From NCBI RefSeq assembly GCF_964340395.1, contig NC_135550.1, forward strand, positions 2,281,501 to 2,345,500: DNA of 64,000 bases, given 5' to 3'. The notes under the pieces are model-generated. The model was not told where the DNA came from. It did not search any database and saw only the letters and a program-made list of their open reading frames with translations. Made by a program: the position numbers and the translations under genes. The first letter of the stretch is position 1, and the number at the start of each line of letters is the position of its first letter. Source of the DNA: Glandiceps talaboti. Its lineage: Eukaryota > Hemichordata > Enteropneusta > Spengelidae. Positions 1 through 12,700 of this stretch are shown one piece after another.

Positions 1-506
1 TGAGACCCCAGATTATATGAATGAAATGTACAAATATCAGAACCCAGATTATACGAATGAAATGTACAAATATCAGAACCCAGATTATACGAATGAAATG
101 TGCAAATATCAGACCCCAGATTATACGAATGAAATGTACAAATATCAGACCCCAGATTATACGAATGAAATGTACAAATATCAGACCCCAGATTATACGA
201 ATGAAATGTACAAATATCAGACCCCAGATTATACGAATGAAATGTACAAATATCAGACCCCAGATTATACGAATGAAATGTACAAATATCAGACCCCAGA
301 TTATACGAATGAAATGTACAAATATCAGACCCCAGATTATACGAATGAAATGTACAAATATCAGACCCCAGATTATACGAATGAAATGTACAAATATCAG
401 ACCCCAGATTATACGAATGAAATGTACAAATATCAGACCCCAGATTATATGAATAGAATGTACAAATATCAGACCCCAGATTATACGAATGAAATGTACA
501 AATTAT
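1..506. repeat. Minisatellite, 36-bp unit x 14
   Basis: Near-identical 36-bp units from the window edge. In one frame each reads TNEMYKYQTPDY, giving an open frame by periodicity only. It ends about 165 bases before exon 1 and may extend left of the window. Confidence 0.97.
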
Positions 507-670
507 AATACACATTCCTAATGTAAATGATGTACAGTAAACAAACCACCAAGTACATCTAGACCATGGTTTGAATTTCTTTGCTATAGGCTGTCCTCCA
601 TGTAGACACTTTGACATTTACTTTACAATCAGGTATCTACACCAACTAATCTTTTGTCATTTATTTTCAG

Positions 671-799
671 ATATTGGGCAGCAAAAAGGTAGATGTGGAG
701 CTAGCATTTGGATTTTCAATTGTCTTACCACAACAAAAAACACTGGATAAATTACAAAGTATCTGTTCATCAACAGGACATAACTACACCAAAATTATG
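671..799 (+). CDS. KNTC1: KNTC1 exon 1 of window
   Basis: Starts after the acceptor TTATTTTCAG and reads 43 codons in phase 0 (ILGSKKVDVELAFGF...HNYTKIM). It ends before donor GTCAGT at 800. Joining here to exon 2 (AISKVGKKLA) gives the spacing of vertebrate KNTC1. A later donor (GTAAAA at 854) would add 18 codons in frame and is the alternative end. Confidence 0.85.
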
Positions 800-3700
800 G
801 TCAGTATTGAGAAAATGATACTGTACAGTGTTCATGATAAGGGTCGTAAGAAGGTAAAATCTAATGAGTTTCCCCATGTCATTTTACCTGGGTTTCCCCA
901 TGTCATTTTACTTTGGTTTCACCCCTAGTGGCCAAGCTATACAATATTTTGTCTTTCCTTTTAACTATCACCCCTTGTGGCCAAGCTGTACAATATTTTG
1001 TCTTTCTTGTTGACTATCACCCCTTGTGGCCAAGCTGTATAATCTTTTGTCTTTCTTGTTGACTATCACCCCTTGTGGCCAAGCTGTACAATATTTTGTC
1101 TTTCTTGTTGACTATCACCCCTTGTGGCCAAGCTGTATAATCTTTTGTCTTTCTTGTTGACTATCACCCCTTGGGGCCAAGCTGTACAATATTTGTCTTT
1201 CCAATAACAAGAATATGGCATATTGTCATAGTCATTCTGTACAGACAAATACCCACCTTTTAGCTTACTTTTGGGTGTCCCTCTGCTTCCCCTTGTGTAA
1301 TTGCCAAGTAGATAAATTTGTGCTCACTGCACCCTGTGGGCCATCCCCTAGTGGTCACATGACCCTGACTAGCCAATCCCCAGTATTCCTTGGCAAATCA
1401 ATGAATTTCGTAGAATAGCTAAAGGACTCTGCGAGTTTTATCCTCTTGTGCCAAAATTGACACGAGTTATCTCCTAATAAGCGGTGGACACTTTGCTGAA
1501 TACCTCAGGATTTCAGCTAAATCGTTCCTTTTTATTCTCGTGTGTTGCGTCTACGCTTCGTGGACACCTTATTTTTCTCAAGTTCGTTGTCGCCTCATTT
1601 TGGTAAATCGGGCGCCATTGTTGTACTTGTATATTTTTTTTTAGCATTTGAACTTCCTTCACAATGTCGGATCAGTCTCCCATAAGTAAGTGTGGCCACC
1701 CCATCGTTGCGGGAGATGGCCATGATCTTTGTGCGGACTGCAGATCCTGTCGGCCCGACCAGACATGCGATTTCTGCAGTAACTGGACCGATCGTCAGTG
1801 GAAAAAGTTTTCAGAAAGACGTAGCGAGATCGATGACGTCATCCCTCAACGCGCGTCTTTGCTAGTCGAGCGGACTTCCTCTACGGTAAGTACTTCCAAA
1901 GAAGGTAAGTCCGTTTCTCCTTTTCAGGAAAACCGCCTTTTTCAAGGCGACAGTTTTACCTCCATTAGGGATCCTGGAGTGCCTGCGGTTGTCGCCGCAC
2001 CATCCCGGTCGAACCCACCCACATAGGGATTTATGCTCCGCGGAACTCGATCTATCGCCCGATAGACGGGATCCGTATTACCTCCCTCGGCGTTCCCAGC
2101 CCGATGACAGACAGGTTCGCCCGATCAAAAATACGATCGTTCAGGGAGAGGCAGAACGTATCCCCACTACAGAGGTCAGGGACATTTCCTTTGGTCAAGG
2201 TCAAACCACTGCTGCAGTACGTAGTAATTTACCACAGGCGGCAAATTCGAGGGGGCAGTCCAGATACTGGACACCCATCGAATCTGTGACCGACCAAACA
2301 GGAGTACAACCTGGAGTTTATTTCCCTCCTAGGGGACACTCTTACGTTCCTTATAACCAATTTTCTGTGACAAACCCTCAGTATTTCAGTCAGTATACAG
2401 GGGTTCATCCACAGATGACTGGGAACACTGCCTTTGTACCACAGGGAGCAGTACCCTATTTACCACATGGAACAGCACCCTCTATGGTACCCAGTGTTCC
2501 CAATGCCTGGCAGCAAACCATTCAACATGGTCTTCAAGGGCGGACTCCACCTGTTACTAACCCCACACCGGGCCTAGTGACAATGAGCCCCCACCCCCAG
2601 GGGAACCAGGAGGCCGAAGCAGGAAGTCAACCTTCACCCTCTCGGCCGTCTCGTTCCAGTAGTAGGTCTACTACTCGGGATAGAGCGTCATCATCCGATC
2701 ATTCCGTCTCAGGGTCAAGACACGGTGATCGGTCACGCTCCCCACATAGAGACCTTCCAGATCGTTTTGATCGTTTAACTCGGGAAGGACGCAGGTCTCC
2801 ACAGGTATCTAAGGATGTGTTGGAGATCCATGCCTCTGATGATGATTTTAGCGACATGGAATCCCGTTCTGAAATATCAGTCGGGACAGCCAGTCGCTGT
2901 CCGTCAGCTGCCACTACTCGTGATGAAGTGGCCTATGAAGAGTTAATTTCATGGATTTACGAGCAGTTTCCCGACTGTAAACGGCCGGCTCCACCCAAGC
3001 CGCTTGAATCCCAAATGTTTCAGTCGCTGGGGGAGGAGTCGCGAGCGTCATCTTACCCTACTACGTCTCTTCCTTGGGCCGATTCAGTCTCGTCTCGACA
3101 AGGACAAATTGAGAACGAACTGGAAGGTATGGACGACAGGGATCCCCTTCCACCGGGTCGATTCCCATGGTTCAAATCCAGGTCAAAGTCTTACCAGGTT
3201 CATACATCTGAACCATGGCTAGGGTATCCAACGTTGGAGAAGGAAGCAAGGTTAGTTGACGACAACTATACTGCTTTCAAATCTTATATGGTTTCTCGCT
3301 CCTTCGTGAGGTCCATGGGTGAATCGTTGTCTAAAAACATACGCATTCTATCACACCTGGACTGGTTTATCGCCACAGCGATTGAGTTGACTAAGAGTGG
3401 TCCTGTGTCAGACACGCAGAGCAAACTCCTCCGTCTTTTTCGCTCAGTAGTGACGAGTGTGACATCTCACAGACTCGTCATTACATCAGCGGGCATCGCT
3501 CATTTTGTCAGAACGTGATGCCTTCCTTGAGCGACTAGCACCAAAGTACACCCCCGAACTAAAACTAGAAGCTAGGGCTAGCAAGACAAGCAATTCTAGA
3601 TTTTTATTTGGGGGCTCGCTGAGCGAGATGGCTAAGCAAGCTCTGACCGCAACTTAGAGGGATGCAAGATTTACAAAACCTCCTCAATTCCAGGCCACTG

Positions 3701-6700
3701 CTATGCCTAAAGCGTCTATGTTTACTCCGACTACAAGACAGCAACCACAAACTAGTGGATACAAGCGTCGAAGTCAGAGTAAGAAACGCACCCGTAAACC
3801 CAAACAGGTTCAGGCTGCAAACACTAGACGCTCTAGTCAGCCGGGTAAGCCGTCCACTTCCTCGACCAATCAAACACAGGGGTCAGGAAGTCGTCAGCAG
3901 TTCTCCTGACTTCCTTCCCGACAGGACCCTGAACCCCACGGACAGCGGTCCAGTGGGGGGGCGTATAAGTTTATACGCAAAACATTGGGAATGCATTACG
4001 TCAGACGAATAGATTTTGTCTACCGTAAGAGAGGGTTACCGCCTATCTTTCGTACGCGATCCCCCTCTTTCGGTCGTACCGTTTGTTACTCCAGTTCCAA
4101 GACTGGCCAGTCAACGAACGGCATTTCTGGAAGCTATCGACTCCCTAATAGGCAAAAACGCAATAAGGGAAATCGATGCCCCGTCATCGGGACCCGGCTT
4201 TTACAGCCACTTTTTCCTGGTTCCAAAAAAGTCGAGGGGATGGCGTCCGATACTGAATCTATCCACTCTCAACAAGTACCTGCGAGTGCCCAGATTCAAG
4301 ATGTTAACAAGCCGATCCGTCCTCGCCTCTATTCAGCCAGGCGAATGGATGGCATCCATAGATTTGAAGGACGCCTACTTCCACATTCCCATTCATGAGT
4401 CGTGTCGTCACTTTCTCCGCTTTGCAACCGACGGTCGAGTGTTCAAATACGTAGCACTACCGTTCGGCTCGCAACAGCACCGAGAGTCTTTACTCGAGTA
4501 GTTTCCGTGCCGGCGACCACTCTCTAGACGACTGGTTGCTACACGACAAGAAAGTCGAACAGCTACATCGTTTTGTTCGAGACACCCAGATTATTCTGAG
4601 GTCTCTCAAATCGATTCTAGTTCCTACTCAGGACATGATTTTTATCGGGATGCGTTTTATGACCAAACAGGGAATAGTCTGTCCACCGCAAGAGCGAGTA
4701 GACAAGATTGTAGTACTGATAAGACTTGTAGCAAAACAAACCCGCATACAAGCCAAACTATTTCTGTCCCTGTTGGGTTTGATGAATTCCATCATCGACA
4801 TTTCACCATGGGCACGCCTCAGAATGCGACCAATTCAACTCTACCTGTTGGCTCACTGGCACCCCAGTATCCAATCAGCAGAGTGTATGGTTCCCATCCT
4901 ACCACCCCTTTTTCCACACCTACGATGGTGGTTGGACAAAGAGGCAATGTTGGAAGGAAAACAATTTTCGAGTTGGAAAACAGATATTTCCCTTTTACCG
5001 ACGCGTCCAAGGTGGGATGGGGAGCCCATCTGGACCACCACTGGACCTCAGGTACTTGGGATCTACCATCTAGCCTCCATCATATCAACTGGTTGGAAAT
5101 GCAGGCAGTTGTTCTAGCTCTTCGCCAGTTCGAACACCTGGTGTCACACTGCTGTGCTAGTCAATACCGGCAACACAACAGTGGTGGCTTACATCAACAA
5201 AATGGGGGGGGGGGGGGAACCAGGTCACTGACCCTATGTTATCTCACCTGGGACCTAATGTTCTGGTGCAAAGACAGGAAGATAACACTAAGGGCGCGGC
5301 ACCCTCCGGGGAAGCGCAACGGGATTGCAGACGCATTCTCGCGCTGCATCCAAGTTCGCCCCATGGAATGGGAGATTCCACAGAATGTAGCCAATCAAAT
5401 CTTCATCAGGTGGAACAAGCCTGTAGTCGACCTGTTCGCAACATTTCTCAATCGCAAACTTCATCTCTTTGTATCTCCTGTACCAGATCTCAGAGCAATG
5501 GCAGTGGATGCCATGTCTTTCAGTTGGGAGGGGCTGGAGGCTTACGCCATCCCACCTCTCCCCCTACTACCACTAGTCCTCAGAAAAATTCAAGAGGAAA
5601 AGTGTGTACTATCTCTAGTCGCTCCACTGTGGCCGAACCGCTCGTGGTTCCCAGTGTTACTGTCTCTCCGAATAGATCTCCCATGCAAACTGCCCCAGAG
5701 GGAGGATCTGTTGTCACAGGGACGGAACATCCTTCACCCACATCCAGAGACGTTCCATCTACACGCATTCAGATTGTCGAACGATCTCTCATTGCAAAGG
5801 GCTTTTCTTGCAAGACTGCCGCGGTCATCGCAAGACCCCAGCATGCGAGTACCCTTGCTACTTACGGGGAAAAGTGGAAGAGATTCTCTAGTTGGTGTAA
5901 TTATCATAAAGGATTTAGCCACGCTGGTGGGAAGGGACCGAAAAGAACGTCTTTTATGTCCAGTCAGAGCTCTCAAGTGGTACTGTAATCGCACTAAATA
6001 TATTAGGGGCGATCGTACCCGCTTGTTCATCCCTTGGAAATCGGACAAAATGGATTGTACCACGGCCGACATTTCTAAGTGGATAGTTAATACTATTAAA
6101 GTAGCATACAGTTCTTCCACAGCTGATACACAGGCACTTTCTAAAGTTACTGCTCATGAAGTTCGTGCAGTGGCTACTTCCTGGGCACTCTGGTCTGGCG
6201 TATCCATTAAGTCAGTCATTGAGGCAGGAACCTGGCGCTCTCAGAACTCATTCATTAGCTTTTACTTGCGGGACATGGCCCAAGAGGCAGTCAGGATGTC
6301 TGCTCTAGGTCCTATCAGTTCGGCTCAAAATGTTGCTATGCCTTTCAGTGTGGAGACTCCCTCCACCAACTAGGTGTCGTATTCTAGGCTTACCCAAAAG
6401 TAAGCTAAAAGGTGGGTATTTGTCTGTACAGAATTGTAATTTCTACTGAAATGAATTTCTGTATAAGACTAATACCCACCTTTTATGCTCCCACCCTCCT
6501 TCCCACAGTCTCCAGTCCTTGTAACCTTCGGTTATGTTTAGGACCAAGGAATACTGGGGATTGGCTAGTCAAGGTCATGTGACCACTAGGACGACAGGCC
6601 ACAGGGTGCCGGAGGCATTAATTTATATTTGGCAATACACAAGGGGAAGCAGAGGGACACCCAAAAGTAAGCTAAAAGGTGGGTATTAGTCTTATACAGA

Positions 6701-9700
6701 AATTCATTTCAGTAGAAATTACAATTCTCTTGGGTTCCAGTCACTTAGTCCCAAAACCAACTCGTCCCAAACTAACTCATCCCATGGCCATCACTGTAAA
6801 GAGTGGAGAAGGAAGCTTCACATACCATATATTTATTGACATTTTAAAATCAAATCCTGGCATAATTTATTCTGCAATCTATTAAATATGTAATGGACAA
6901 TCTTTAACTGAAATCTTATGTGTACATCGTGTACAGGTAAATTTCAAAGTCAAACTGCATCATGATACTTCATGCTAAAAAAATTGTATGTCATCCCCTG
7001 GAAAATATGTCTTGACTGAAAAAAAAAATTCATATTTCATGTGAGCTCCCCTGACAATCGATCAAAGGACAAAAAGGACATTTATATGAAGGGACAAATT
7101 AGATACGAACATTGGGATGAGTTATAGTAGGCCTAGTTGGTTTAGGACAAACTGACTGGCATTCATTCTCTTCAGTCAGATTGAGTGCAAACTTGCTAAC
7201 GTCAAAGACTTTACTGTGTTACTGATAGCTATCATATCAATCACAGAGGACAACATGCTGACTTACCCCTATACTACTAAATGTCAATGTGTGTGTGTAT
7301 TACTGTTAGATTCTGAAATTGATCTTAATGTCAATGTGTGTGTGCATTACTGTTAGATTCTGAAATTGATCTTAATGTCTGTGTGTGTGAGTATCTGTGT
7401 ATTACTGTTAGATTCTGAAATTGATCTTAATGTCAATGTGTGTGTGTGTGTATTACTGTTAGATTCTGAAATTGATCTTAATGTCAATGTGTGTGTGCAT
7501 TACTGTTAGATTCTGAAATTGATCTTAATGTCAATGTGTGTGTGTGTGTATTACTGTTAGATTCTGGAATTGATCTTAATGTCTGTGTGTGTATTACTGT
7601 TAGATTCTGAAATTGATCTTAATGTCAATGTGTGTGTGCATTACTGTTAGATTCTGAAATTGATCTTAATGTCAATGTGTGTGTGTGTGTATTACTGTTA
7701 GATTCTGAAATTGATCTTAATGTCAATGTGTGTGTGCATTACTGTTAGATTCTGAAATTGATCTTAATGTCTGTGTGTGTGAGTATCTGTGTATTACTGT
7801 TAGATTCTGAAATTGATCTTAATGTCAATGTGTGTGTGCATTACTGTTAGATTCTGAAATTGATCTTAATGTCAATGTGTGTGTGTATTACTGTTAGATT
7901 CTAAAATTGATCTTAATGTCTGTGTGTGTATTACTGTTAGATTCTGAAATTGATCTTAATGTCAATGTGTGTGTGCATTACTGTTAGATTCTGAAATTGA
8001 TCTTAATGTCAATGTGTGTGTGTATTAGTGTTAGATTCTGAAATTGATCTTAATGTCAATGTGTGTGTGTATTACTGTTAGATTCTGAAATTGATCTTAA
8101 TGTCTGTGTGTGTGGGTATCTGTGTATTACTGTTAGATTCTGAAATTGATCTTAATGTCAATGTGTGTGTGTATTACTGTTAGATTCTGAAATTGATCTT
8201 AATGTCAATGTGTGTGTGCATTACTGTTAGATTCTGAAATTTATCTTAATGTCAATGTGTGTGTGTATTACTGTTAGATTCTGAAATTGATCTTAATGTC
8301 TGTGTGTGTGAGTATCTGTGTATTACTGTTAGATTCTGAAATTGATCTTAATGTCAATGTGTGTGTGTGTGTATTACTGTTAGATTCTGAAATTGATCTT
8401 AATGTCAATGTGTGTGTGCATTACTGTTAGATTCTGAAATTGATCTTAATGTCAATGTGTGTGTGTATTACTGTTAGATTCTGGAATTGATCTTAATGTC
8501 TGTGTGTGTATTACTGTTAGATTCTGAAATTGATCTTAATGTCAATGTGTGTGTGCATTACTGTTAGATTCTGAAATTGATCTTAATGTCAATGTGTGTG
8601 TGTGTGTATTACTGTTAGATTCTGAAATTGATCTTAATGTCAATGTGTGTGTGCATTACTGTTAGATTCTGAAATTGATCTTAATGTCTGTGTGTGTGAG
8701 TATCTGTGTATTACTGTTAGATTCTGAAATTGATCTTAATGTCAATGTGTGTGTGCATTACTGTTAGATTCTGAAATTGATCTTAATGTCAATGTGTGTG
8801 TGTATTACTGTTAGATTCTAAAATTGATCTTAATGTCTGTGTGTGTATTACTGTTAGATTCTGAAATTGATCTTAATGTCAATGTGTGTGTGCATTACTG
8901 TTAGATTCTGAAATTGATCTTAATGTCAATGTGTGTGTGTATTAGTGTTAGATTCTGAAATTGATCTTAATGTCAATGTGTGTGTGTATTACTGTTAGAT
9001 TCTGAAATTGATCTTAATGTCTGTGTGTGTGGGTATCTGTGTATTACTGTTAGATTCTGAAATTGATCTTAATGTCAATGTGTGTGTGTGTGTATTACTG
9101 TTAGATTCTGAAATTGATCTTAATGTCAATGTGTGTGTGCATTACTGTTAGATTCTGAAATTTATCTTAATGTCAATGTGTGTGTGTATTACTGTTAGAT
9201 TCTGAAATTGATCTTAATGTCTGTGTGTGTGAGTATCTGTGTATTACTGTTAGATTCTGAAATTGATCTTAATGTCAATGTGTGTGTGCATTACTGTTAG
9301 ATTCTGAAATTGATCTTAATGTCAAATGTATTACTGTTAGATTCTGAAATTGATCTTAATGTCTGTGTGTGGGGGTATCTGTTAGTTTCTGAAATTGATC
9401 TTAATGTCTCTGTGTGTGGGTATCTGTTAGTTTCTGAAATTGATCTTAATGTCTGTGTGTGGGTATCTGTTAGTTTAATTCTGAAATTGATCTTAATGTC
9501 TCTGTGTGTGTGTATTACTGTTAGATTCTGAAATTGATCATAATGTCTGTGTGTGTGTATTACTGTTAGATTCTGAAATTGATCTTACTGTCTCTGTGTG
9601 GGTATCTGTTAGTTTCTGAAATTGATCTTAATGTCTGTGTGTGTGGGTATCTGTTAGTTTCTGAAATTGATCTTAATGTCTGTGTGTGTGGGTATCTGTT

Positions 9701-12700
9701 AGATTCTGAAATTGATCTTAATGTCTGTGTGTGGGGGTATCTGTTAGTTTCTGAAATTGATCTTAATGTCTGTGTGTGTGGGTATCTGTGTATTACTGTT
9801 AGATTCTGAAATTGATCTTAATGTCAATGTGTGTGTGTGTATTACTGTTAGATTCTGAAATTGATCTTAATGTCTGTGTGTGTGGGTATCTGTTAGTTTC
9901 TGAAATTGATCTTAATGTCTGTGTGTGTGGGTATCTGTTAGTTTCTGAAATTGATCTTAATGTCTGTGTGTGTTGGTATCTGTTAGTTTCTGAAATTGAT
10001 CTTAATATCTGTGTGTGTGGGTATCTGTTAGTTTCTGAAATTGATCTTAATGTCTCTGTGTGGGTATCTGTTAGTTTAATTCTGAAATTGATCTTAATGT
10101 CTCTGTGTGTGTATTACTGTTAGATTCTGAAATTGATCATAATGTCTGTGTGTGTGTGTATTACTGTTAGTTTCTGAAATTGATCTTAATGTCTGTGTGT
10201 GTGGGTATCTGTTAGATTCTGAAATTGATCTTAATGTCTGTGTGTGGGGGTATCTGTTAGTTTCTGAAATTGATCTTAATGTCTGTGTGTGTGGGTATCT
10301 GAGTGTGTATTACTGTTAGATTCTGAAATTGATCTTAATGTCAATGTGTGTGTGTATGTGTATTACCGTTAGATTCTGAAATTGATCTTAATGTCAATGT
10401 GTGTGTGTGTGTGTGTGTGCATTACTGTTAGATTCTGAAATTGATCTTAATGTCTCTGTGTGTGTATTACTGTTAGATTCTGAAATTGATCTTAATGTCT
10501 GTGTGTGTGGGTATCTGTTAGATTCTGAAATTGATCTTAATGTCTCTGTGTGTGTGTATTACTGTTAGATTCTGAAATTGATCATAATGTCTGTGTGTGT
10601 GTATTACTGTTAGATTCTGAAATTGATCTTACTGTCTGTGTGTGGGTATCTGTTAGATTCTGAAATTGATCTTAATGTCTCTGTGTGTGGGTATCTGTTA
10701 GTTTCTGAAATTGATCTTAATGTCTGTGTGTGTGGGTATCTGTTAGATTCTGAAATTGATCTTAATGTCTGTGTGTGGGGGTATCTGTTAGTTTCTGAAA
10801 TTGATCTTAATGTCTGTGTGTTTGGGTATCTGTGTATTACTGTTAGATTCTGAAATTGATCTTAATGTCAATGTGTGTGTGTATTACTGTTAGATTCTGA
10901 AATTGATCTTAATGTCTGTGTGTGTGGGTATCTGTTAGTTTCTGAAATTGATCTTAATGTCTGTGTGTGTGGGTATCTGTTAGTTTCTGAAATTGATTTT
11001 AATGTCTCTGTGTGTTGGTATCTGTTAGTTTCTGAAATTGATCTTAATGTCAATGTGTGTGTCAGCAATACACACAGACATTAAGATCAATTTCAGAAAC
11101 TAACAGATACCCACACACAGAGACATTAAGATCAATTTCAGAATCTAACAGATACCCACACACACAGAGACATTAAGATCAATTTCAGAATCTAACAGTA
11201 ATACACACACAGAGACATTTACTGTCTCTGTGTGTGGGTATCTGTTAGATTCTGAAATTGATCATAATGTCTGTGTGTGTGTATTACTGTTAGATTCTGA
11301 AATTGATCTTACTGTCTGTGTGTGGGTATCTGTTAGATTCTGAAATTGATCTTAATGTCTCTGTGTGTGGGTATCTGTTAGTTTCTGAAATTGATCTTAA
11401 TGTCTGTGTGTGTGGGTATCTGTTAGATTCTGAAATTGATCTTAATGTCTGTGTGTGGGGGTAGCTGTTAGTTTCTGAAATTGATCTTAATGTCTGTGTG
11501 TTTGGGTATCTGTGTATTACTGTTAGATTCTGAAATTGATCTTAATGTCAATGTGTGTGTGTGTATTACTGTTAGATTCTGAAATTGATCTTAATGTCTG
11601 TGTGTGTGGGTATCTGTTAGTTTCTGAAATTGATCTTAATGTCTGTGTGTGTGGGTATCTGTTAGTTTCTGAAATTGATTTTAATGTCTCTGTGTGTTGG
11701 TATCTGTTAGTTTCTGAAATTGATCTTAATGTCAATGTGTGTGTCAGCAATACACACAGACATTAAGATCAATTTCAGAAACTAACAGATACCCACACAC
11801 AGAGACATTAAGATCAATTTCAGAATCTAACAGATACCCACACACACAGAGACATTAAGATCAATTTCAGAATCTAACAGTAATACACACACAGAGACAT
11901 TTACTGTCTCTGTGTGTGGGTATCTGTTAGATTCTGAAATTGATCATAATGTCTGTGTGTGTGTATTACTGTTAGATTCTGAAATTGATCTTACTGTCTG
12001 TGTGTGGGTATCTGTTAGATTCTGAAATTGATCTTAATGTCTCTGTGTGTGGGTATCTGTTAGTTTCTGAAATTGATCTTAATGTCTGTGTGTGTGGGTA
12101 TCTGTTAGATTCTGAAATTGATCTTAATGTCTGTGTGTGGGGGTATCTGTTAGTTTCTGAAATTGATCTTAATGTCTGTGTGTTTGGGTATCTGTGTATT
12201 ACTGTTAGATTCTGAAATTGATCTTAATGTCAATGTGTGTGTGTGTATTACTGTTAGATTCTGAAATTGATCTTAATGTCTGTGTGTGTGGGTATCTGTT
12301 AGTTTCTGAAATTGATCTTAATGTCTGTGTGTGTGGGTATCTGTTAGTTTCTGAAATTGATTTTAATGTCTCTGTGTGTTGGTATCTGTTAGTTTCTGAA
12401 ATTGATCTTAATGTCAATGTGTGTGTCAGCAATACACACAGACATTAAGATCAATTTCAGAAACTAACAGATACCCACACACAGAGACATTAAGATCAAT
12501 TTCAGAATCTAACAGATACCCACACACACAGAGACATTAAGATCAATTTCAGAATCTAACAGTAATACACACACAGAGACATTTACTGTCTCTGTGTGTG
12601 GGTATCTGTTAGATTCTGAAATTGATCATAATGTCTGTGTGTGTGTATTACTGTTAGATTCTGAAATTGATCTTAATGTCTGTGTGTGTGGGTATCTGTT

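Larger units (their letters stand above)
1234..6728 (+). mobile_element. DIRS-type tyrosine-recombinase retrotransposon (defective copy)
   Basis: A 5.5 kb element in KNTC1 intron 1. It has inverted terminal repeats, an internal complementary region and, in order, a Cys-rich Gag, reverse transcriptase, RNase H, a DIRS methyltransferase-like region and a tyrosine recombinase. This order and terminal architecture are diagnostic of DIRS elements, which reverse transcribe into a circle and integrate through the recombinase without an integrase. ATTCT occurs at both edges (1234-1238 and 6724-6728), as expected from recombination at a short shared core. All genes are damaged, so this copy is not autonomous. 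Termini are far better preserved than the coding region. Confidence 0.95.

Noticed and set aside
1-506. 36-bp regularly spaced repeats as a CRISPR array
   Set aside because: Units are contiguous with no unique spacers, and the locus is in an animal gene.
800-853. Extension of exon 1 to the donor at 854
   Set aside because: It would insert 18 residues where the family joins NYTKIM to AISKVG without a gap; GTCAGT at 800 is an acceptable donor. Kept as an alternative only.
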